Shown here: piece after piece, positions 17,007 to 25,286 of the stretch
Position numbering within the stretch: the stretch's first letter is position 1
How the letters are laid out: each line of letters opens with the position of its first letter
Assembly: GCF_029504575.1 (NCBI RefSeq)
Contig: NZ_JAQFII010000001.1
Span: forward strand, 892,501 to 956,500
Length of the DNA: 64,000 bases
Reading direction: 5' to 3'
From: Streptomyces sp. SPB162
GTDB lineage: Bacteria; Actinomycetota; Actinomycetes; Streptomycetales; Streptomycetaceae
The notes under the pieces: generated by a model
Databases searched by the model: none
Told to the model about the DNA's origin: nothing
Seen by the model: only the letters and a program-made list of their open reading frames with translations
Made by a program: the position numbers and the translations under genes

Positions 17007-18044
17007 TCAGCCGACCGGCATCGTGAACGGGCGGAAGGTGCGCGGCCCGTAGAGCCGGTCCAGGAGCTCGTCCAGTTCGGCGAGCAGCCGCCAGGCGTCG
17101 TGCGGCCGGCCCGCTTCGCCGGGGAGCGTGCAGCCCCGCACGAAGGCGGCCAGCGGTTGGGGGATGCGCTCCCCCATCAGGTGCTCCATGCAGCGCGCCG
17201 CGAGGTGGAGGTCGGTGGCTTCGGTGACCGGCCGGCGGCCGGGGATCTCGGGCGGGTACCGCTCGCGGTGCCGCTCGATGAGGACCGGCGCAGTGGTGCC
17301 GGTCGCGGTCGCGTAGCACCAGTCGACGAGCACCAGTCCGTGCATCGCGGGGTGGATGAGGACGTGCTCGGGGAAGACCGCGCAGTGCGCCAGTTGGGCC
17401 CGGTGCGCCCAGCCGAGGGCGACCAGCAGCCTGCGCCACATCCAGACGGCGTCCAGCGGGTCCAGGCCCCCGGGGTGCGCGGCGGCGACCTCGGCGAGGC
17501 TGTGGAAGCCGTCCAGCGGTTCGAGGGCGTTGACCCGGCGCTCGGTGCCGTTGGTGTCACGGTGTCGGAACGTCTCGATCAGCCGGGGGGCGTAGGCGCG
17601 GTGGCGCGGATCCGCCCGGGTGTCGAGTCGGGTCAGCACATCGGCCTCGTGCTCGATCAGGTCGTTGTCGTAGGGCCGCAGCGGGATCTTCAGCAGCGCG
17701 TCGTGCCGGGTCCCGTCGACGCGCCGGTAGGTGGCGCGGCGCAGCACGGCGAGGTCGCCGGTGGCCTGCGGCCCGCCATCGCCGAGCAGGTACGTGTGCC
17801 GGCGGGTGGTGACGGTGGCGGGCGCGGGGTTCGCGGCGTCGCAGTACTCCGTCCACCGCGCGGTCAGGGCCGGGAAGGCGGCCGAGGCCTCCGCCCGGCG
17901 GCCGGGCGGCGCGGTGTCGGGGTGCAGCAGCCGGGCGAGCCGGCGGTGCAGCCGGCCGGCGGCCGCCCGGTCCTCGGGGAAGCCGTGGCGCAGGGCGGCC
18001 AAGGCCTGGTCGAAGGTGTGGCAGGCGCCGCTGGTGACGGTCAT
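17007..18044 (-). CDS. J-domain / protein-pseudokinase fusion
   Basis: 345-aa two-part protein. Residues about 10-70 look like a DnaJ J-domain core with the diagnostic HPD at 41-43 (RRLARLLHPDTAPP). Residues about 85-330 resemble a protein-kinase fold: Lys119 in ALLKI, Glu in LIEHEADVL, and Asp241 in LVDWCY at the DFG position. The catalytic-loop motif reads AHCAVFPEHVLI, so the HRD Asp is Ala222 and the following Asn is His227; phosphotransfer is therefore doubtful. The start codon overlaps the NrtR-like stop (ATGA), showing translational coupling. Possibly a chaperone-recruiting sensor for the operon; this is inference. Confidence 0.75.
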   Translation of the reverse strand: MTVTSGACHTFDQALAALRHGFPEDRAAAGRLHRRLARLLHPDTAPPGRRAEASAAFPALTARWTEYCDAANPAPATVTTRRHTYLLGDGGPQATGDLAVLRRATYRRVDGTRHDALLKIPLRPYDNDLIEHEADVLTRLDTRADPRHRAYAPRLIETFRHRDTNGTERRVNALEPLDGFHSLAEVAAAHPGGLDPLDAVWMWRRLLVALGWAHRAQLAHCAVFPEHVLIHPAMHGLVLVDWCYATATGTTAPVLIERHRERYPPEIPGRRPVTEATDLHLAARCMEHLMGERIPQPLAAFVRGCTLPGEAGRPHDAWRLLAELDELLDRLYGPRTFRPFTMPVG

Positions 18045-18904
18045 CGCACGGTCTCCTCGCGGTCCGGGCGCAGCAGGGCGGGGTGCAGGAGGCGGGCGTC
18101 GCCCGCGCGGTAGAGCCGGGCGCGCGGGCCGCCGCGGGCGCTGCCGTGGGTGGCGGTGCCTCCGGTGGACTCGACGAAGCCGGGGACCGAGAGCACCTTG
18201 CGGTGGAAGTTGCCCGCGTGCAGGGTCGCGCCCCAGACGGCCTCATAGACGGCGCGCAGTTCGGAGACGGTGAACTGCTCGCCGAGGAAGGCGGTGGCCA
18301 GCGGGGTGTACTCGATCTTCGAGCGCGCGCGGTCGAGGCCGTCGGCGAGGATGCGGGCGTGGTCGAAGGCCAGCTCGGGGCCTGCGGGCCGGCGACCGGG
18401 ACCACCCCCGTGGGCCCCGGGCCGCCGGCCCTGTTCGTTGGGACGCGGGTCCGGCGCGTCCGGTTGCCCGCCGGGTTCAACTTCTGCGACGGGAATCCAC
18501 GCGGCGGCCGCGGCGTCGCTGCCGGCCCGTGCGTCCGGCAGGTCGGGGGCGAAGGCGAGGTGGGCGACGGAGACCACGTGCATCCGCGGGTCACGCTCCG
18601 GGTGGCCGTACGAACCGAGCTGTTCGAGGTGCACCCGGCCGAGCCCGTCGGCGGCGTCGAGACCGGTCTCCTCGGCCAGCTCCCTGGCCGCGGCCTGGTC
18701 GAGGGACTCCCGGCCGGCCCGGACGAATCCGCCGGGCAGCGCCCAGGCGCCCTCGAACGGCGGCGCGCCCCGGCGGACCAGCAGGACGTGGAGGGCGCCT
18801 TCGCGCAGCGTCAGGGCGACCACGTCGACGGTCACGGCGATCGGGTCGAAGGCGCGCGGGTCGTAGGCGGCGAGGAAGCGCTCCTCCTCCTGCTGCGGTG
18901 CCAT
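18041..18904 (-). CDS. NrtR-like Nudix-domain transcriptional regulator
   Basis: 287 aa: a Nudix domain (about 20-150) followed, after a low-complexity linker (about 150-178), by a winged-helix region (about 180-285, with FTVSELRAVYEAVWGATLHAGNFHRKV). This architecture is that of NrtR regulators, which sense ADP-ribose or related NAD metabolites. The Nudix box GGFVRAGRESLDQAAARELAEETGL keeps RELxEETG but has one extra residue between the Gly and first Glu, so it may bind rather than hydrolyse. GAGAGG precedes the ATG. It heads the four-gene operon and lies beside a strong palindromic operator, suggesting autoregulation. Confidence 0.85.
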   Translation of the reverse strand: MAPQQEEERFLAAYDPRAFDPIAVTVDVVALTLREGALHVLLVRRGAPPFEGAWALPGGFVRAGRESLDQAAARELAEETGLDAADGLGRVHLEQLGSYGHPERDPRMHVVSVAHLAFAPDLPDARAGSDAAAAAWIPVAEVEPGGQPDAPDPRPNEQGRRPGAHGGGPGRRPAGPELAFDHARILADGLDRARSKIEYTPLATAFLGEQFTVSELRAVYEAVWGATLHAGNFHRKVLSVPGFVESTGGTATHGSARGGPRARLYRAGDARLLHPALLRPDREETVR

Positions 18905-18926
18905 GGCTGCCTCTCGTCGGGTTCCG

Positions 18927-18968
18927 AGTTCTTCTCACATTGAGTAATTCTCGATTCGAGAAGAACTT
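18927..18968. promoter_or_regulatory. nested palindromic operator upstream of the NrtR-like gene
   Basis: Two copies of TTCTC-N5-GAG(T)AA lie side by side: 18932-18947 and 18948-18962; the second is TTCTCGA-T-TCGAGAA. Both are enclosed by a larger inverted repeat, AGTTCTTCTC (18927-18936) and GAGAAGAACTT (18958-18968). It begins 23 nt upstream of the regulator ATG and is AT-rich. Likely operator for the NrtR-like protein; the Mpo1-like gene on the other side may share it. Confidence 0.65.
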
Positions 18969-19041
18969 AGCACCGGCTCCCGTCCGCGTCCAGGGATGCG
19001 AGGGCTGTCGGCCGGATGGGCGGTGGGGTTAGCGTGCGGAC

Positions 19042-19395
19042 ATGACACAGCGGACATTCGAATCGTTCGAGGATTTCTGGCCCTACTACGTGGCGATGCA
19101 CTCCAGGTCCGCCACCCGCTGGGTGCACCTGACCGGGACGCTGACAGGGCTCGCCGTCAGCGCGTACGGGCTGGCCCGGGGACGCAAGCGGTACCTGGCG
19201 GCGCTGCCGCTGATCGGCTACGGGACGGCCTGGCCGGCACACTTCCTGATCGAGGGGAACAACCCGGCCTCGTTCGGACACCCCGCCTGGTCGCTGCGCG
19301 GCGACGCGAAGATGATCGCGACGATGCTGGCCGGCCGGGACGCGGAGCTGGGCGACATCGCGGCCAAATGGCTCGCGGAACAGCCGCGGGACTGA
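19042..19395 (+). CDS. Mpo1-like (DUF962) protein
   Basis: 117-aa small protein of the Mpo1/YGL010w-like family, whose yeast member is an iron-dependent 2-hydroxy fatty acid dioxygenase. Family marks seen: F-x2-FWPYYVAMHS near residues 8-22, RWVHLTGT, two short hydrophobic stretches, and the closing AHFLIEGNNPASFGHPAWSLRGDAKM, with the conserved His residues as probable iron ligands. Bacterial function is not established. Transcribed divergently from the NrtR-like operon across its operator region, and monocistronic as far as can be seen. Confidence 0.82.
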   Translation: MTQRTFESFEDFWPYYVAMHSRSATRWVHLTGTLTGLAVSAYGLARGRKRYLAALPLIGYGTAWPAHFLIEGNNPASFGHPAWSLRGDAKMIATMLAGRDAELGDIAAKWLAEQPRD

Positions 19396-19511
19396 TCCGA
19401 CCGCCGACGCGACTCCCGGGGCCGGGCCCCGGGCCCGGCCCCGCCATTCCCTCCCCCGGCCCACCGTGGCAGACTCCTGACGAACCGTCAGATAAAAAGG
19501 GGAGGCGGCAC

Positions 19512-19997
19512 GTGGCGCGAGCACGCAGACCTGTGGTGGCCGGCTGGTTCACGGAGCCCGGCCCGCCCACCACCGACGGACCGGCCGCCGGAGGCACCGG
19601 CGAGGACTTCCGGCTGATCGGCACCCGCTGCCAGGACTGCGGCTCGGTGTTCTTCCCCCGGGAGGACACCTTCTGCCGCAACCCGGCCTGCTCCGGCACC
19701 ACGCTGGAGGAGACCCGACTGTCCCGGCGCGGCCGGGTCTGGTCGTACACCGACGGGCGCTACCGCCCGCCCGCGCCCTACGTCTCCGACCCCGGCCGGG
19801 AGTGGGAACCGTACGTCCTGGTCGCCGTGGAACTCGCGGCCGAGCGCATGGTGGTGCTCGGCCAGGCCGCCCCCGGCACCGCTCCGGCGGACCTCGCCGT
19901 CGGTATGGAGGTCGAACTCGTCCCCGGCGTACTCAACGAGGACGACGAGACCACGTGGACCACCTGGCACTGGAAGCCCCTGGGAGGCGGCCGATGA
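19512..19997 (+). CDS. DUF35 OB-fold/zinc-ribbon protein (ChsH2-type partner)
   Basis: 161-aa protein with a rubredoxin-like zinc ribbon (CQDCG at about 37-41, CRNPAC at about 55-60) and a C-terminal OB fold. DUF35 proteins pair with thiolase-like proteins as stabilising or CoA-binding partners in aldol cleavage or condensation of acyl-CoA. Start: GTG at 19512 with GGGGAGG nine nt upstream; longer in-frame sequence lacks conserved features. The stop overlaps the next start (ATGA), so it is co-translated with the thiolase. Confidence 0.85.
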   Translation: MARARRPVVAGWFTEPGPPTTDGPAAGGTGEDFRLIGTRCQDCGSVFFPREDTFCRNPACSGTTLEETRLSRRGRVWSYTDGRYRPPAPYVSDPGREWEPYVLVAVELAAERMVVLGQAAPGTAPADLAVGMEVELVPGVLNEDDETTWTTWHWKPLGGGR

Positions 19998-21181
19998 CGC
20001 GCGACGTGGCGGTGCTGGGCGCGGGCATGCACCCGTGGGGCAAGTGGGGCCGGTCCTTCACCGAGTACGGCGTCGCCGCCGCCCGCGCGGCCCTCGCCGA
20101 CGCCGGGTTGGCCTGGACCGACATCCAGCTCGTGGTGGGCGCGGACACCGTGCGCGGCGGCTATCCCGGTTATGTCGCGGGCGCGACCTTCGCCCAGGCG
20201 CTGGGCTGGCAGGGGGCCAGGGTCAGCAGCGTGTACGCCGCCTGCGCGTCGGGCGCCCAGGCGGTCAACGCCGCGCGGGCGCAGATCCTGGCCGGGATGG
20301 CGGACGTCGCCCTGGTGATCGGCGCGGACGCCGCGCCCAAGGGCTTCTTCGCCCCGGCCGGCGGCAACCGCCCCGACGACCCGGACTGGCTGCGCTTCCG
20401 CGTGCTGGGCGCCACCAACCCCACGTACTTCGGCCTCTACGCCCGCCGCCGCATGGCCGTGCACGGCGACACCCTGGAGGACTTCGCCCAGGTCAAGGTG
20501 AAGAACTCGGCGGCCGGCGCCGCCAACCCCAACGCCCGCTACCGCAAGGCCGTCTCGGCCGGCGAGGTCGCCGCCTCCGCGGTCGTGGCGGATCCGCTGC
20601 GGCTGCTGGACATCTGCGCGACCTCCGACGGGGCCGCCGCGGTCGTGCTGTGCAGCATGGAATTCGCCCGGCGGCACACCACGGACCCGGTGCGGATCCG
20701 CGCCGTCTCCACCGTCACCCCGTCCTATCCCAAGACCGTGCTGGACCTGCCCGACTTCGCCACCGACTCGGCGGTCGCGGTGGAGCCGCCCGCGCTGGGA
20801 CTGCGCGCGTCCATCGCGGCTGCGGCGTACGAGGAGGCCGGGATCGGACCGGCCGATCTGGACCTCGCCGAGGTCTACGACCTGTCCACCGCACTGGAAC
20901 TGCAGTGGTACGAAGACCTGGCGCTGTGCGCGCCCGGCGAGGGCGCCAAGTTGCTGCGGGACGGCGCGACCGCGCTCGGCGGCCGGATTCCCGTCAACAC
21001 CAGCGGAGGGCTGGCCTCGTTCGGCGAGGCGGTGCCGGCGCAGGCCATCGCCCAGGTCTGCGAGCTGACCTGGCAGTTGCGCGGGCGGGCCGGCGACCGG
21101 CAGGTGGCGGGCGCCCGCGTCGGGATCACCGCCAACCAGGGGCTGTTCGGCCACGGCTCCTCGGTGGTGGCCGTACGGTGA
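19994..21181 (+). CDS. thiolase-family protein (SCP-x/lipid-transfer type)
   Basis: 395-aa thiolase-fold enzyme. The nucleophilic cysteine is present in VYAACASGAQAV, and the C-terminal half shows NTSGGLASFGEAVPAQ and ITANQGLFGHGSS. Pairing with DUF35 places it with SCP-x/Ltp thiolases acting on acyl-CoA in lipid or sterol side-chain turnover. The ATG overlaps the DUF35 stop. It differs from the two thiolase-like proteins at 60-62.5 kb, which lack this cysteine. Substrate unknown. Confidence 0.88.
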   Translation: MTRDVAVLGAGMHPWGKWGRSFTEYGVAAARAALADAGLAWTDIQLVVGADTVRGGYPGYVAGATFAQALGWQGARVSSVYAACASGAQAVNAARAQILAGMADVALVIGADAAPKGFFAPAGGNRPDDPDWLRFRVLGATNPTYFGLYARRRMAVHGDTLEDFAQVKVKNSAAGAANPNARYRKAVSAGEVAASAVVADPLRLLDICATSDGAAAVVLCSMEFARRHTTDPVRIRAVSTVTPSYPKTVLDLPDFATDSAVAVEPPALGLRASIAAAAYEEAGIGPADLDLAEVYDLSTALELQWYEDLALCAPGEGAKLLRDGATALGGRIPVNTSGGLASFGEAVPAQAIAQVCELTWQLRGRAGDRQVAGARVGITANQGLFGHGSSVVAVR

Positions 21182-21194
21182 GCCGTTCGCGGCC

Positions 21195-21223
21195 TTGACG
21201 CTCCATCACGCCAGGAGAACACT
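21195..21223 (+). promoter_or_regulatory. putative glpF-glpK promoter
   Basis: TTGACG (21195-21200), 17-bp spacer, AACACT (21218-21223), followed by a 107-nt leader to glpF. The -10 is a poor match, so this is tentative. No glycerol regulator gene lies next to it. Confidence 0.3.
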
Positions 21224-21330
21224 TCCGGTGGTGCGCAGGTCCGCGGGAGGCCCTTCCCCACCGCAGGCGATGACGCGCGCCCTGTCGATGGCACAGCCCG
21301 GTCAGTGCAGCCTGCGCGAGGGAGCCAGCC

Positions 21331-22062
21331 ATGCATTCCAACGGGGACGTCTTCATAGGCGAGATCATCGGAACCGCGATACTGATCCTCTTCGGGGCGG
21401 GAGTGTGCGCCGCCGTCACCCTCAAGCACTCCAAGGCCAGGGCGTCAGGGTGGATCGTCATCGCCTTCGGCTGGGGCTTCGGCGTCCTCGCCGGGGCCTA
21501 CACGGCCGGGCCGCTCTCCGGCGGCCATCTCAACCCGGCCGTCACGCTCGGCATCGCCATCGACACCGGTGACTGGGACCAGACGCCGTACTACATCGGC
21601 GGTCAGCTGATCGGCGCGGTCATCGGCGCGACCCTGGCCTGGCTGGTCTACTACGGCCAGTTCGCCGCCAACGACGGCCAGGACGAGGAGCCGCTGGGCA
21701 CCCTCGGGATCTTCTCGACCGTCCCGGAGATCCGCGTCCCCTGGCAGAACCTCGTCACCGAGGCCATCGCCACCATGGGGCTCGTGCTGCCGGTGCTCGC
21801 CCTCCCCGGCAACAAGGGGCTGGGCGAGTCGGGCACCACCACGCTGCTCGTCGCCCTGCTGGTCGTCGGGATCGGCCTGTCCCTGGGCGGGCCGACCGGC
21901 TACGCCATCAACCCCGCCCGCGACCTGGGCCCGCGCATCGTCCACGCACTGCTGCCCATCCCCAACAAGGGCACGTCCGACTGGGGTTACGCCTGGGTGC
22001 CGGTCGCCGGTCCGCTGATCGGCGGCGCGCTCGCGGGAGCCCTCTACAACGCCGCGTTCTAA
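21331..22062 (+). CDS. glpF: glycerol facilitator, MIP/aquaporin family
   Basis: 243-aa channel of the cytoplasmic membrane passing glycerol by facilitated diffusion. Six hydrophobic helices and the two pore half-helices are clear: [15 protein letters not shown] and [13 protein letters not shown], both with NPA. The Asp after the second NPA (NPARD) marks aquaglyceroporins. GAGGGAG precedes the ATG. glpK follows after 9 nt, so uptake and phosphorylation are co-expressed. Neither a GylR-type regulator nor glpD is next to it, unlike the classical gyl operon. Confidence 0.95.
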   Translation: MHSNGDVFIGEIIGTAILILFGAGVCAAVTLKHSKARASGWIVIAFGWGFGVLAGAYTAGPLSGGHLNPAVTLGIAIDTGDWDQTPYYIGGQLIGAVIGATLAWLVYYGQFAANDGQDEEPLGTLGIFSTVPEIRVPWQNLVTEAIATMGLVLPVLALPGNKGLGESGTTTLLVALLVVGIGLSLGGPTGYAINPARDLGPRIVHALLPIPNKGTSDWGYAWVPVAGPLIGGALAGALYNAAF

Positions 22063-22071
22063 GGATGCCTT

Positions 22072-23598
22072 ATGAGCGACGAGTCCCATCTGTACGTAGC
22101 CGCCATCGACCAGGGCACGACCTCCAGCCGGTGCATCATCTTCGACACCCACGGCTCCATCGTCGCCGTCGACCAGCGCGAGCACCGCCAGATCTTCCCC
22201 CGGCCCGGCTGGGTGGAGCACGACGCCACCGAGATCTGGTCCAAGGTGCAGGCGGTGGTGGCGGGCGCGCTCGCCAAGGCCGGGCTGCGCGCCGAACACC
22301 TCACCGCGCTGGGGATCACCAACCAGCGGGAGACCACCGTGCTGTGGGACCGGGCCACCGGCCGGCCCGTGCACAACGCGATCGTCTGGCAGGACACCCG
22401 CACCGCCGCGCTCTGCGAGGAACTCGGCGGCCAGGACGGCCAGGACCGCTTCCGCGAGCTGACCGGCCTGCCGCTGGCCAGCTACTTCTCCGGGCCGAAG
22501 GCGGCCTGGCTGCTGGACAACGTGCCGGGCCTGCGGCGCCGCGCCGAGAACGGCGAGATCGCCTTCGGCACCATCGACTCCTGGCTGATCTGGAATCTGA
22601 CCGGCGGCGTCGACGGCGGGGTCCACGTCACCGACGTCACCAACGCCTCGCGCACCCTGCTGATGAACCTGGAAACGCTGCAGTGGGACCCGTCGGTGCT
22701 CGCCGCGATGAACCTCCCCGAGGCGATCCTGCCGGAGATCCGGGCCTCCTCCGAGATCTACGGCACCGCCGTCGGCCAGTTGGCCGGCGTTCCGGTGGCG
22801 GCGGCGCTCGGCGACCAGCAATCGGCGATCTTCGGGCAGACCTGCTACGAGCCCGGCGAGGCCAAGAACACCTACGGCACCGGCAGTTTCCTGCTGCTCA
22901 ACACCGGCACCCGGCCGGTGCCCTCCAAGAACGGCCTGATCACCACCGTGGGCTACCAGCTCGGCGGGCAGGCGCCGGTCTACTGTCTGGAGGGCTCGAT
23001 CGCGATCACCGGCGCACTGGTCCAGTGGTTCCGCGACCAGCTCGGCATCATCCGCTCCGCCGACGAGATCGAACCGCTGGCCGCGAGCGTCGAGGACAAC
23101 GGGGGCGCCTACGTCGTGCCCGCCTTCTCCGGCCTGTTCGCCCCGTACTGGCGCTCCGACGCCCGGGGGGTGATCACCGGCCTGACCCGCTACGTCACCA
23201 AGGCACACCTGGCGCGGGCGGTGCTGGAGGCGACCAGCTGGCAGACCCGCGAGGTCGTCGACGCGATGTACCAGGACTCCGGGGTGCGGATCACCTCACT
23301 GCGGGTGGACGGCGGCATGACCGTCAACAATCTGTTGATGCAGCATCAGGCGGACGTCCTGGGGGTGCCGGTGATCCGGCCGGTGGTCGCCGAGACGACC
23401 TGCCTGGGCGCCGCCTACGCGGCGGGCCTGGCCACGGGCGTCTGGTCGGACCTGGACACCCTCAGGGCGCACTGGAAGCGCGATACCGAGTGGACCCCGG
23501 GTATGGACGAGCCGACCCGGGAGCGCGAGTACCGGCGCTGGAAGAAGGCGGTCGAGCGCAGCTTCGGCTGGCAGGACGAGGAGGACGGCCGGCCCTGA
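22072..23598 (+). CDS. glpK: glycerol kinase
   Basis: 508-aa FGGY-family kinase, ATP + glycerol to glycerol 3-phosphate, trapping glycerol entering through GlpF. Seen: [18 protein letters not shown] phosphate loop at the start, the catalytic-Asp region [28 protein letters not shown], and the C-terminal [22 protein letters not shown] signature. Length is normal for GlpK. Weak AAGGAT site nine nt before the ATG, likely coupled to glpF. It ends 4 nt from the convergent cvnD stop, with no hairpin between. Confidence 0.96.
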   Translation: MSDESHLYVAAIDQGTTSSRCIIFDTHGSIVAVDQREHRQIFPRPGWVEHDATEIWSKVQAVVAGALAKAGLRAEHLTALGITNQRETTVLWDRATGRPVHNAIVWQDTRTAALCEELGGQDGQDRFRELTGLPLASYFSGPKAAWLLDNVPGLRRRAENGEIAFGTIDSWLIWNLTGGVDGGVHVTDVTNASRTLLMNLETLQWDPSVLAAMNLPEAILPEIRASSEIYGTAVGQLAGVPVAAALGDQQSAIFGQTCYEPGEAKNTYGTGSFLLLNTGTRPVPSKNGLITTVGYQLGGQAPVYCLEGSIAITGALVQWFRDQLGIIRSADEIEPLAASVEDNGGAYVVPAFSGLFAPYWRSDARGVITGLTRYVTKAHLARAVLEATSWQTREVVDAMYQDSGVRITSLRVDGGMTVNNLLMQHQADVLGVPVIRPVVAETTCLGAAYAAGLATGVWSDLDTLRAHWKRDTEWTPGMDEPTREREYRRWKKAVERSFGWQDEEDGRP

Positions 23599-23601
23599 GC
23601 G

Positions 23602-24210
23602 TCAGGTGGCGGCGGGCTCCCTGCGGTCCGCCGCCACCTTCGCGGCATGCTCGACCACGGTGATCAGCACCTGCTTGGCGGAGGCCCGGTCCCGCGCGTC
23701 GCACATCACGACCGGCACGTGCGGGTCGAGGTCCAGCGCGTCGCGGACCGTCTCCGCCGCGTGCTGGGTCGCGCCGTCGAAGACGTTCACGGCCACGGTG
23801 AATGGGATGCCGCGCCGCTCGAAGTAGTCGACGGCGGCGAAGCAGTCCTCCAGGCGACGGGTGTCGGCCAGCACGACCGCGCCCAGCGCGCCCTGCGCCA
23901 GCTCGTCCCACAGGAACCAGAAGCGGTCCTGGCCGGGCGTGCCGAACAGGTACAGCACCAGGTCCTCGCGGAGCGTGATCCGCCCGAAGTCCATGGCGAC
24001 GGTGGTCGTGGTCTTCGCCTCGACACCGTGGATGTCGTCGACCGGCCGGCCCGCCTCGCTCAGCGGCTCCTCGGTGCGCAGCGGCCTGATCTCGCTGACC
24101 GCGCCCACCAGAGTCGTTTTGCCGACCCCGAAACCGCCCGCGACCAGCAGCTTGAGCGCTACCGGATCGGGGGCGGACCTACGGCGTCGGTCAGAGCGCC
24201 CGAAGCCCAT
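23602..24210 (-). CDS. cvnD: conservon GTPase CvnD
   Basis: 202-aa small Ras/Rab-like GTPase. P-loop GGFGVGKTTLVGAV, switch region TTTTVAMDFGRI, and LFGTPGQDRFWF in place of DxxGQ are all typical of CvnD. The NKxD motif is degenerate (NVFDG). In conservons CvnD associates with the CvnA sensor at the membrane to give an inside-out G-protein-coupled-like complex. Its start overlaps the cvnC end by 20 nt. Last gene of the cvnABCD operon. Confidence 0.92.
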   Translation of the reverse strand: MGFGRSDRRRRSAPDPVALKLLVAGGFGVGKTTLVGAVSEIRPLRTEEPLSEAGRPVDDIHGVEAKTTTTVAMDFGRITLREDLVLYLFGTPGQDRFWFLWDELAQGALGAVVLADTRRLEDCFAAVDYFERRGIPFTVAVNVFDGATQHAAETVRDALDLDPHVPVVMCDARDRASAKQVLITVVEHAAKVAADRREPAAT

Positions 24211-24583
24211 TGATCACCTCTCGAAGAATGCTCTCGTCCACCAGTTCGGCCGGCGGAACAGGCATGCTGACGTGGACGAGTTCCGCGTCCAGCAGGTCGC
24301 CGACGAGCACGCGCACCACGCCCACCGGCAGATCGAGGTCGGCCGCCAGCTCGGCGACCGAGGTCGCCATCAGCTGGCAGCGTTCGATGATGTCGAGGTG
24401 CTCGGGCGACAGGGTGTGGTCGCCCTCGGCCGCGCCGTCCTCACCGTCCGGCTCGGTCATCACCAGGGCGATGAGGTCGAGTCGGCCTTCGGCGGCGTGG
24501 CTGGTGCGGCCACGTGTCATCGCGTACGGACGCACCACCGGGCCGGCGGCGTCGTCGTACCATCGGTCCTTTTCTGAAGTCAT
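24191..24583 (-). CDS. cvnC: conservon DUF742 protein CvnC
   Basis: 130-aa DUF742 protein, the third member of the conservon. It has the typical VVRPYAMTRGRT start and a winged-helix-like C-terminal half (LSPEHLDIIERCQ, SVAELAADLDLPVGVVRVLVGDLLDAELV). The helix-turn-helix suggests protein or DNA contact, but the biochemical role is not known. Thirty-two nt separate it from cvnB; its end overlaps cvnD. Confidence 0.9.
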   Translation of the reverse strand: MTSEKDRWYDDAAGPVVRPYAMTRGRTSHAAEGRLDLIALVMTEPDGEDGAAEGDHTLSPEHLDIIERCQLMATSVAELAADLDLPVGVVRVLVGDLLDAELVHVSMPVPPAELVDESILREVINGLRAL

Positions 24584-24615
24584 GTCACCCCGTACCCCGT
24601 CCTCAGGTCATGCCG

Positions 24616-25038
24616 TCAGCCGCTGAGCGCCGCGCCACTGTCGGTGCGGGGGGCGGTGCCCAGGTGGGCGCCGACCCGCTTGACCAGCAGCGCCATCTCG
24701 TACGCCACCTGCCCGACGTCGGAGTCGGCGTCGGTCAGTACGGCGAGACAGCTACCGTCACCGGCCGCGGTCACGAACAGGAAGGCTTCGTCCAGCTCCA
24801 CCATGGTCTGCCGGACCCCACCCGCGTCGAAGTGCCGGCCGACACCCTTGGCCAGGCTGTGGAAGCCGGAGGCGACGGCGGCGAGGTGTTCGGAGTCCTC
24901 GCGGGTCAGTCCGTCCGAAGCGCCGATCGCCAGGCCGTCGCCGGAGAGCACCAGTGCCTTGCGGATGCTGGCCACACGGGTGACCAGGTCGTCAAGGAGC
25001 CAGCTCAGCTCACGTGTCGGGCTCGATGGTGCGGTCAT
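24616..25038 (-). CDS. cvnB: conservon roadblock/LC7 protein CvnB
   Basis: 140-aa roadblock/LC7-fold protein, a likely regulator of the CvnD GTPase. Typical stretch: SPTRELSWLLDDLVTRVASIRKALVLSGDGLAIGASDGL. Single domain, cytoplasmic. Its ATG overlaps the out-of-frame cvnA stop at 25035-25037 as ATGA, the coupling expected in cvn operons. This supports the view that the true cvnA frame ends there. Confidence 0.92.
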   Translation of the reverse strand: MTAPSSPTRELSWLLDDLVTRVASIRKALVLSGDGLAIGASDGLTREDSEHLAAVASGFHSLAKGVGRHFDAGGVRQTMVELDEAFLFVTAAGDGSCLAVLTDADSDVGQVAYEMALLVKRVGAHLGTAPRTDSGAALSG

Positions 25039-25286
25039 CGACCGTTCCCCTCAGGAGTCGTTCTCGGTGCTGTGTGTTCGTCGTCCGGACCGTCCGGGCC
25101 GACGGGGCCCTCTGCGAGGTCGTGTTCACGTCCGCGCTGCCAGCCGCGCTGCAGCGCGGCCATCCGGTCCCGCACCTCGTCGGCGGTGCGTTCGCGCGGT
25201 GCCTCGGCGCCGGGCCGCGCCGCGGCACCGGTGTCCTGCGACGCCGATTCGACGCGCAGCTGCGGGGCGAGGTTGGCCTGCCGGAA
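25035..25286 (-). other. out-of-frame C-terminal part of cvnA
   Basis: In the +1-shifted frame this segment encodes RQANLAPQLRVES through DEVRDRMAALQRGWQRGRE to PRTTPEGNGR. It carries the expected CvnA C-terminus, including the conserved RMAALQRGW stretch. It joins the main frame if one base of the GGAA run at 25283-25286 is dropped. The whole span 25035-27552 is 3n+1 long, as expected for a single insertion. Confidence 0.8.
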
